Source of the DNA: Marinilabiliaceae bacterium
GTDB taxonomy: Bacteria > Bacteroidota > Bacteroidia > Bacteroidales > Marinilabiliaceae
NCBI GenBank assembly: GCA_027010905.1
Contig: JALVBA010000331.1
Location: 1 to 17,880, forward strand
Length of the DNA: 17,880 nucleotides
Direction: 5' to 3'
Shown one piece after another: positions 8,518 to 13,663 of this stretch. Both the position numbers and the translations under genes were made by a program. The number at the start of each line of letters is the position of its first letter. Position 1 is the stretch's first letter. Below the pieces are notes generated by a model. It saw only the letters and a list, made by a program, of their open reading frames with translations, was not told the DNA's origin and ran no database searches.

Positions 8518-10464
8518 TTATTCTGAGTATTGCTCAATTAAACTCAACATTTTTAATACCCCTGCCACATTCCATAACATCGACACAGCCCCCTTACCTT
8601 TGTGTGGCGGATTACCATTATAGCACTCCGAGATAGTTCCCAAACAGTGTTCTGTCATTTCGTCCTCAAATCCGTCAACCATATTTTTGATAAAGGGTAA
8701 TCCACCCCGTTTATGAAATTCAAGGTACTTCTCTGCAAAATATGCAACATAACCGGAAAACACGCCACCATAATACATAGCATGATTTCGTTGATTAACA
8801 TCTCCCTCAACCACACCCTGATATGCGGGATCCTTAGGGGATAGTGTACGTATGCCTTTAGGCGTTAACAGCTCCGTTTTAACAACATCCAACACACCCT
8901 TCTGCTCCTCACGTGTAAGTGGCGAATAGGGCATGGCAATTGCAATCAGTTGATTAGGACGAACCGAATAGTCGACACTATCAAAATCTCTACAATCAAT
9001 TAATGACTTCTTGCCGTTAACAATAAAGTTATCGCGAAATGAAGAACCAACTTTGTCAGCCAGCCCTTGCCACTTCTCTACAAACTCTTTATCTTTACTT
9101 TTACTTGCAAGGTTAATAGCATAACTAAGTGCACTGTACCAACTGGCATTCATCTCTACACTCATACCATACCTTGGTGCCACAGGTTTGCCATAAGCAA
9201 AATGCTTCATCCATGTAAGAGGCTTATTTTCAATCTTCCCGTAAATCAACCCATTATCCAGCACTCTGAAATGGTCTCTGTTTGCATCGTTGTAGTAATT
9301 CAGAATATCTGTAAAAAGTTGCTTGTACTTCTCCCACCTCTTTTTTGCCGAACTCCTATCATTCATTTGAGAGATACTCCATACCAGAAGCAGAGGCACA
9401 TCAATATCTGCTAAATAGTCAGTTGAATATCTATTCGCAGGGGTAAGAAATTGACCTCTAATTTTTTCAATGCTGTTCTCTAGTATCTCAGCTGCAATAC
9501 CTTTTTCCTCGAAGAAGAAGCCACTCCATGGCAGTGCTACAAGTGTATCTCTAAGTCTTTCGCCATACCAATGATAACCGGCATGCAACTCAACCTCCTT
9601 ACCCCTCTTTACAATAAATTGCGACAAAGCATTCACAAGCGTATTATACAAATTATTACGAGGAACGCGTTTTGACTCCTCTTTTTTATACTTTGCTTTT
9701 AGCGAAGCAGGAGTAGCCTCGTCTAAAGAACCGGAGAATATAATACTCTCACCTTTTTTCATTGGTAGTTCAAAATACCCCGGAACATAAAGATCTTCTC
9801 TGAAAGAATCACCTTTGTTCTCCTCTTTAAAATACTCTATTCCCTTATACCAGTCAGGCATAGGAATAAAATCACTTTTTTTATTTATCTGCATGTTCAA
9901 GTATGGGAAACCATCGTAAAGACTCAACTTAATTCCATTCTTCACATCAAGATACCGTGTATTGGCATACAGATTTTGCTCAGTTAGGACATCTGCCTGC
10001 CTAAATGCCAAAAATGGTTTCAGCCTGATTGTTGTTGGAGAATGAGCATCCTCAAGGGTGATTTTCACAAGTACCTGATTCGCATTTTCAACAAGGAGTC
10101 TCTCTACTGAGAGAACAACCCCACCAACCCTATACACCAATCTTGGCGTTGGATCCATAGTAAAATCACGAATATATTTATGGCCTTTAGGGTCGTAATG
10201 ATTTTCGTTGTAGTTATGAATTCCGAGATTAAATACCCTTTCGTGCTGTACAACTGATATGTCAAGTGATGACAACAGTACAAATCTTTTATAATCAAAC
10301 TCTTTCAATGGTATAACCAAGAGTCCATGATACTTACGGGTGTTACAACCGATAATTGTACTGCTTGAATAAGCCCCGGCTCTGTTGGTTCGGAGAAGCT
10401 CTCTGAAGAGTGTGTACTCCAAATTAATAAGCTGTGACTTATCCAAATGGATATATGTGCTCAT
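8518..10464 (-). CDS. GH133 amylo-alpha-1,6-glucosidase (glycogen debranching enzyme)
   Basis: Counted from the ATG at 10464, this 648-residue protein has the N-terminal debranching-enzyme domain (about 1-270, with NRAGAYSSSTIIGCNTRKYHG at 27-47) and an (alpha/alpha)6 C-terminal domain (about 290-645). The second includes GYHWYGERLRDTLVALPW (296-313), RPNQLIAIAMP (502-512), RTLSPKDP (539-546) and GTISE (609-613). The family removes alpha-1,6-linked glucose stubs left by phosphorylase. The frame stays open to a TTG at 10482, which would add six residues; the ATG is preferred because the sequence MSTYIHLDKSQLINLEY matches the usual start of relatives. It is the first gene of the glycogen operon, followed after 9 nt by the GT4 gene. 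No signal peptide is seen, so it should act in the cytoplasm on stored glycogen. The family call is firm; bond specificity is by homology. Confidence 0.92.
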   Translation of the reverse strand: MSTYIHLDKSQLINLEYTLFRELLRTNRAGAYSSSTIIGCNTRKYHGLLVIPLKEFDYKRFVLLSSLDISVVQHERVFNLGIHNYNENHYDPKGHKYIRDFTMDPTPRLVYRVGGVVLSVERLLVENANQVLVKITLEDAHSPTTIRLKPFLAFRQADVLTEQNLYANTRYLDVKNGIKLSLYDGFPYLNMQINKKSDFIPMPDWYKGIEYFKEENKGDSFREDLYVPGYFELPMKKGESIIFSGSLDEATPASLKAKYKKEESKRVPRNNLYNTLVNALSQFIVKRGKEVELHAGYHWYGERLRDTLVALPWSGFFFEEKGIAAEILENSIEKIRGQFLTPANRYSTDYLADIDVPLLLVWSISQMNDRSSAKKRWEKYKQLFTDILNYYNDANRDHFRVLDNGLIYGKIENKPLTWMKHFAYGKPVAPRYGMSVEMNASWYSALSYAINLASKSKDKEFVEKWQGLADKVGSSFRDNFIVNGKKSLIDCRDFDSVDYSVRPNQLIAIAMPYSPLTREEQKGVLDVVKTELLTPKGIRTLSPKDPAYQGVVEGDVNQRNHAMYYGGVFSGYVAYFAEKYLEFHKRGGLPFIKNMVDGFEDEMTEHCLGTISECYNGNPPHKGKGAVSMLWNVAGVLKMLSLIEQYSE

Positions 10465-10840
10465 AAGATGAATTTTTTCCAATGATTAAAACAATTTCAA
10501 TAACCTAACAATAAGTATTATTAAAGTCCCATAAACCCGCAAGCGAATTTTAAAATATAAAAATAGGCATTTGTAACCACGTTACGAACTTAATTTGGGA
10601 TAAACTGTATAATCTGTTGAATAAAATGAGTTATTTTCTCTTCTGCTGGAGTGTTGTTCCGCAACTTAATACCGAAATTTATTTAGCAACAATTACAATT
10701 CAACCCTCTATTTTCAATTCCAACTATTTTATTAACAATTTAATTGCGGATATAAGGGAGTCAACTAAAGTTCGTAAAATATCTCTGTAATGCAATATAT
10801 ATTTCAGCTTTTCTTGTCAAAAATTGCACCACAAAACCAA
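10465..10840. other. Intergenic leader of the glycogen operon
   Basis: These 376 AT-rich bases separate the GSCFA gene stop from the glycogen operon start and must hold the promoter of the latter. No perfect TAnnTTTG box is seen on the minus strand; the nearest is a TATATTTTA-like stretch at 10551-10559, about 88 nt before the ATG. A perfect 10-bp inverted repeat pairs TTACGAACTT (10582-10591) with AAGTTCGTAA (10768-10777). A plus-strand frame of 54 codons (10626-10790) shows no recognisable protein. No tRNA, riboswitch or clear terminator is seen. Confidence 0.5.
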
Positions 10841-11839
10841 TTAGTCCGAAATAATACCATTTAAAAACATTAAATTTTCTTCCAGATTGACATCCGGAAA
10901 ATCTTTTATCATTTTTTTAAGTTTAATAATTTCAGCTTTAGCAAATTTCCGATACTCCTCCATTTCTGGATTAAACGGCCGGTGACCTACTGCTCCTAAC
11001 ACCTTTTCGACACGTCTCACAAAATCAATTGCAGAATCGTCGAAGAAGGTCTCTTTCATTTTTCTCCAGATGTAACCAACAGCCTGCTTACTAGGGTGTA
11101 ACATATCTTCATTGTAAAAACGATAATCCCTCAGGTCATCAATTACCAGTTCGTATGCCGGAAAATAGTGTACATTCCCAAACCTACCAACTAGATTATC
11201 AATTGCCAAAAACAGTACTGACTTGCTCAATTGGTTTCCGTGGGCACCGTCTTTCCAGTGCCGCACAGGGCTGACAGTGAAAATAATTTTCAATTTAGGA
11301 TTAAACTCTGTTAGTTGCAAAACCAACTGAGTATACCCATCAACAATATCATCTACTGACAATCTGTACCTATTAAATCTTGCCGATGGCAGTTTATGAC
11401 AATTTGCCACAACCATTCTATCTTCTTTCTGTTCATACACCCATGACGTTCCGAAAGTGATAAAAAGATAGTCTGCATTAGCCAACCTCTCACTCCCCTC
11501 TAAAATATGCTCATTTATATTTTTCAGCACCCCCTGCCTGTTGCCTGATGAGAATTGGCTGTGATGAAAAAAGCTACTCCACAATCCACGATGTTCAAAA
11601 AGCATTGATTCGTCAAACATGCGTTTATTCATTAACAACTCCAACCCCTGCTTTACCGAAGCCGGATTGTACAATATTCCAAATGGATTTAAAGTGGTAT
11701 TAAAATGTCTCTCGACAAACCGCTCTCCTATATTTTCAGAAAAGCACGAACCCATAAACAACAGTGGGGAGTTATAGGATATTTTAACCGAAGCAACCGG
11801 TATTTGTACAACTGTTCTGTATTCGCTCATCATAATCAT
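10841..11839 (-). CDS. GSCFA domain protein (SGNH-hydrolase-like)
   Basis: The 332-residue protein has the signature that names the GSCFA family near its start: LLFMGSCFSENIGERF, with GSCFS at 30-34. The family is related to SGNH/GDSL esterases. S31 would be the nucleophile, N122/G130 around ANADYLFITFGTSWVY could supply oxyanion contacts, and DMLHPS (245-250) supplies the Asp-x-x-His pair expected in the last block. No signal peptide or membrane segment is seen. The substrate is not known; relatives are widespread in Bacteroidota and have been suggested to act on acyl or acetyl groups of surface or cell-wall carbohydrates. The start is uncertain: ATG codons at residues 1, 3 and 4 (11839, 11833, 11830) are all possible, and relatives start close to the SEYRT segment, favouring 11830. 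It stands alone, 294 nt from its upstream neighbour gene. Confidence 0.85.
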   Translation of the reverse strand: MIMMSEYRTVVQIPVASVKISYNSPLLFMGSCFSENIGERFVERHFNTTLNPFGILYNPASVKQGLELLMNKRMFDESMLFEHRGLWSSFFHHSQFSSGNRQGVLKNINEHILEGSERLANADYLFITFGTSWVYEQKEDRMVVANCHKLPSARFNRYRLSVDDIVDGYTQLVLQLTEFNPKLKIIFTVSPVRHWKDGAHGNQLSKSVLFLAIDNLVGRFGNVHYFPAYELVIDDLRDYRFYNEDMLHPSKQAVGYIWRKMKETFFDDSAIDFVRRVEKVLGAVGHRPFNPEMEEYRKFAKAEIIKLKKMIKDFPDVNLEENLMFLNGIISD

Positions 11840-11852
11840 AGATATGTATAAT

Positions 11853-11860
11853 TAAATATA
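11853..11860 (-). promoter_or_regulatory. Possible -7 box of the GSCFA gene
   Basis: The minus strand reads TATATTTA 14-23 nt before the candidate start codons. It is the same core as upstream of the fusion gene and the GNAT-like gene. The surrounding DNA is very AT-rich, so a chance match is likely and the leader would be unusually short. Confidence 0.18.
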
Positions 11861-11920
11861 AATTAGGATTACAATTGTTGCAGCTATCTGCTATTTTCTG
11901 TCACTTTTTACTCCTAATTA

Positions 11921-12067
11921 CTATTTAGATTGCACTAAATTTTCTGCAGTAAAATCTTCATCTTTTAGTCCATGATTAATTTTTACGCTTGTCATTCTCA
12001 GGGTGATCTTATGGTTCTTTTTCAGGTCATCTGCCTCCTTGTGATATCTCTTGTAAACGTTGCATTT
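11921..12067 (-). pseudogene. Remnant C-terminus of an outer-membrane lipoprotein-sorting-type protein
   Basis: On the minus strand an open stretch runs from just after an in-frame TAA (12068-12070) to a TAG at 11921-11923 and encodes 48 residues with no suitable start. The residues NHKITLRMTSVKINHGLKDE followed by DFTAENL match the usual end of COG2834-type (LolA-like) outer-membrane lipoprotein-sorting proteins in Bacteroidota, in which a final beta-strand is followed by a gly-leu-x-asp-x-x-phe-thr segment. About 200 residues of such a protein are missing: the next upstream gene begins its stop codon only 67 nt away. This looks like the surviving tail of a deleted gene. The match is from memory of the family pattern, so moderate confidence only. 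Confidence 0.45.
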
Positions 12068-12133
12068 TTAAGCACATTCGGATTTACAACTATTACTTAG
12101 GATATCTTATAATATCTCTCCTTTTTACAGTAG

Positions 12134-13318
12134 TCAGAATGATAAACCTGCACGTTTAAACTCTTTCTTCCTATCGAATAGATATCTGAAAGTAACATGT
12201 GTTTTGTAAATCCGTCCCCCAATCTGCTCCACAAACTTCATCATCACGGGGTTAAAATCACCTATCCAATTCATCTCAAGATCTGCGTATGGAAATCCAT
12301 CACTCTTAATCTCCTTTTCGAATCTTAACAATATTGCCGACTCCACACCTTTTCCCTGATGCTCGGGCACCACACCAAATATCATTCCAATTAACCGTGT
12401 ACTTACTCTCTTTACCTTAAGCCTGTAAAACAGTTTTGCTTTGTTCAGAAGGTTTAGCTTACCATTGAAGTCATAAATCATCTGATTAAGATCTGGCACC
12501 ATAATATAAAATACCACCGGTTCATTTTTGTAATAACCGTAGATGAAAGTGCGTCGATCAAGTATCGGTTTAATTGAATTTAGCAGAGCCATAGCATGCT
12601 GTATCCTAATACTACTAACACCTGGAAATTTAGCCCAGGCCTTATTATAGATAGCCATATAGGCCTGAGTGATTTCATCGTCACTCATTCCCTTAATAGT
12701 TCTGAAATGATAGTCACTATTTTTAAGTAACCGCTCACCCTTCTCTCTCAGAACAGGGGATTGAACGCCTGTATAAACATCAATATGGTAAGTGTATTGA
12801 TTGAAATAATTTTTAAAACCATAACTCTCAAACAGCTCACGGTAATAAGGGTGATTGTACGGCATATTAAAAACCGGCTCCCTAAAACCATCAACCAAAC
12901 AGCCCCAAAAGCTATTTCGATCACCAAAGTTCACCGGCCCGTCCATCGCCTCCATACCCTTCTGTTTAAGCCACTCTTTGCCTGCATCAAAAAGGGTATG
13001 TGCAGCATCCTCATCATTTATACACTCAAAAAAACCTATCCCCCCTGTCAGCTGATCATTTTTTGATGCTGTACGTTTATCGAAAAAAGCAGCCATACGT
13101 CCGGCAATAGTTCCATCGACGTTATACAGCAACCAACGAATAGCATCACCTGTTTTGAATAGTTTATTTTTTGATTTATCAAAAACTTTCTCAACCTCTT
13201 CGTTGAGTGGTTTTATCCATTTAGGATCATCCTTGTATAATAGTGCAGGAAAATATAGAAACTTATCGGCAAGTTTCTTTTCCTTTACCACAATCAGATT
13301 ATACTTTTCCATTTTCAT
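12134..13318 (-). CDS. Uncharacterised GNAT-like (acyl-CoA transferase fold) protein
   Basis: This 394-residue soluble protein has no signal peptide or membrane helix. Residues 210-380 resemble a GNAT acyltransferase: strand segments around 265-285 (EPVVFYIMVPDLNQMIYDF), then the acetyl-CoA pyrophosphate loop FGVVPEHQGKGVESAIL with QGKGV at 321-325, then a final strand and helix (YADLEMNWIGDFNPVMMKFV) with an aromatic end (THVTFRYLF). Residues 1-190 may be a second, degenerate GNAT half (GRMAAFFD at 73-80 and GPVNFGDRNSFWG at 127-139). This two-half type is found in many bacteria as a hypothetical protein; substrate unknown. The ATG at 13318 is preceded by a TATATTTA box and followed by a second ATG at residue 3. 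It seems to be a single-gene unit. The acetyltransferase label comes from the fold and not from any known reaction. Confidence 0.8.
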   Translation of the reverse strand: MKMEKYNLIVVKEKKLADKFLYFPALLYKDDPKWIKPLNEEVEKVFDKSKNKLFKTGDAIRWLLYNVDGTIAGRMAAFFDKRTASKNDQLTGGIGFFECINDEDAAHTLFDAGKEWLKQKGMEAMDGPVNFGDRNSFWGCLVDGFREPVFNMPYNHPYYRELFESYGFKNYFNQYTYHIDVYTGVQSPVLREKGERLLKNSDYHFRTIKGMSDDEITQAYMAIYNKAWAKFPGVSSIRIQHAMALLNSIKPILDRRTFIYGYYKNEPVVFYIMVPDLNQMIYDFNGKLNLLNKAKLFYRLKVKRVSTRLIGMIFGVVPEHQGKGVESAILLRFEKEIKSDGFPYADLEMNWIGDFNPVMMKFVEQIGGRIYKTHVTFRYLFDRKKEFKRAGLSF

Positions 13319-13345
13319 TCAGAACTATATGTTTTTGCTAAAGCG

Positions 13346-13353
13346 TAAATATA
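13346..13353 (-). promoter_or_regulatory. Candidate -7 box of the GNAT-like gene
   Basis: The minus strand reads TATATTTA within TTATATTTACG, 27 nt upstream of the ATG. The 11-base context is shared with the box before the fusion gene (5676-5686 region). No TTG is found at the spacing expected for a -33 element, so the assignment is tentative. Confidence 0.3.
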
Positions 13354-13483
13354 ACATTTTTTTGAAGGTTATACGCCTGCTTATAATCGAGACATACTGC
13401 TCAATAATTATATTTATGGAGGTGACCTTATGATAACAACACTATTTGCATCCTATTTTATCGACAAAGATATAAGCATCGAT

Positions 13484-13606
13484 TATGAGTGTTTTAAGTC
13501 AGGTGTTGTCGGATAAAAGTGAAGGTGAGATCCTGTAGAGAGCACTCTACGAGTTGAATCAAGTTATCAAATAACTCTTGTGTCAAACTGAGGTTACAAC
13601 TAGACA
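13484..13606 (+). ncRNA. Structured RNA-like stretch, possible 5' fragment of a group II intron
   Basis: Four consecutive stems can be drawn on the plus strand: GGAT/ATCC (13511-13514 with 13530-13533), GTAGAG/CTCTAC with loop AGCA (13535-13540 with 13545-13550), GAGTT/AACTC (13551-13555 with 13573-13577, with AGTTAT/ATAACT at 13562-13576 as alternative), and TGTC/GACA (13581-13584 with 13603-13606). The tract GAGTGTTTTAAGTCAGGTG at 13487-13505, the GTGAAGGTGAGATCC segment, and TGTGTCAAACTGAGG near the end resemble domain I of bacterial group II introns as I remember them. No intron 5' end GTGYG, reverse transcriptase or domain V is present, so it would be a truncated relic. The resemblance is unverified; the stems themselves are seen. 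Confidence 0.35.
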
Positions 13607-13641
13607 AAAAAAGAATCGCCTGAAAGCCAAACGATTCTTTA
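13606..13641 (-). terminator. Intrinsic terminator of the nusA-infB operon
   Basis: A perfect 9-bp stem pairs 13610-13618 with 13632-13640 (AAAGAATCG with CGATTCTTT), with a 13-nt loop. Read on the minus strand it starts 24 nt after the infB stop and continues into an uninterrupted T run (the A run at 13606-13612 on the plus strand), the classical Rho-independent layout. It marks the end of the operon. Confidence 0.8.
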
Positions 13642-13663
13642 ATATTTTACAAAGAGTGTGAAA

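Noticed and set aside
9067..9414. 115-codon plus-strand open frame opposite the GH133 gene
   Set aside because: It is antisense to the conserved catalytic domain and resembles no protein family I know.
10465..10482. Upstream TTG start giving six extra residues to the GH133 enzyme
   Set aside because: The ATG at 10464 gives the N-terminus expected for the family; the TTG adds unrelated residues.
10626..10790. 54-codon plus-strand frame in the glycogen operon leader
   Set aside because: No family resemblance, no plausible start context, and AT-rich composition like the surrounding non-coding DNA.
12099..12126. Imperfect GATAT/ATATC hairpin followed by a T run on the plus strand
   Set aside because: No plus-strand gene ends here, the stem is short and AT-only, and on the minus strand (the GNAT-like gene end) no T run follows.
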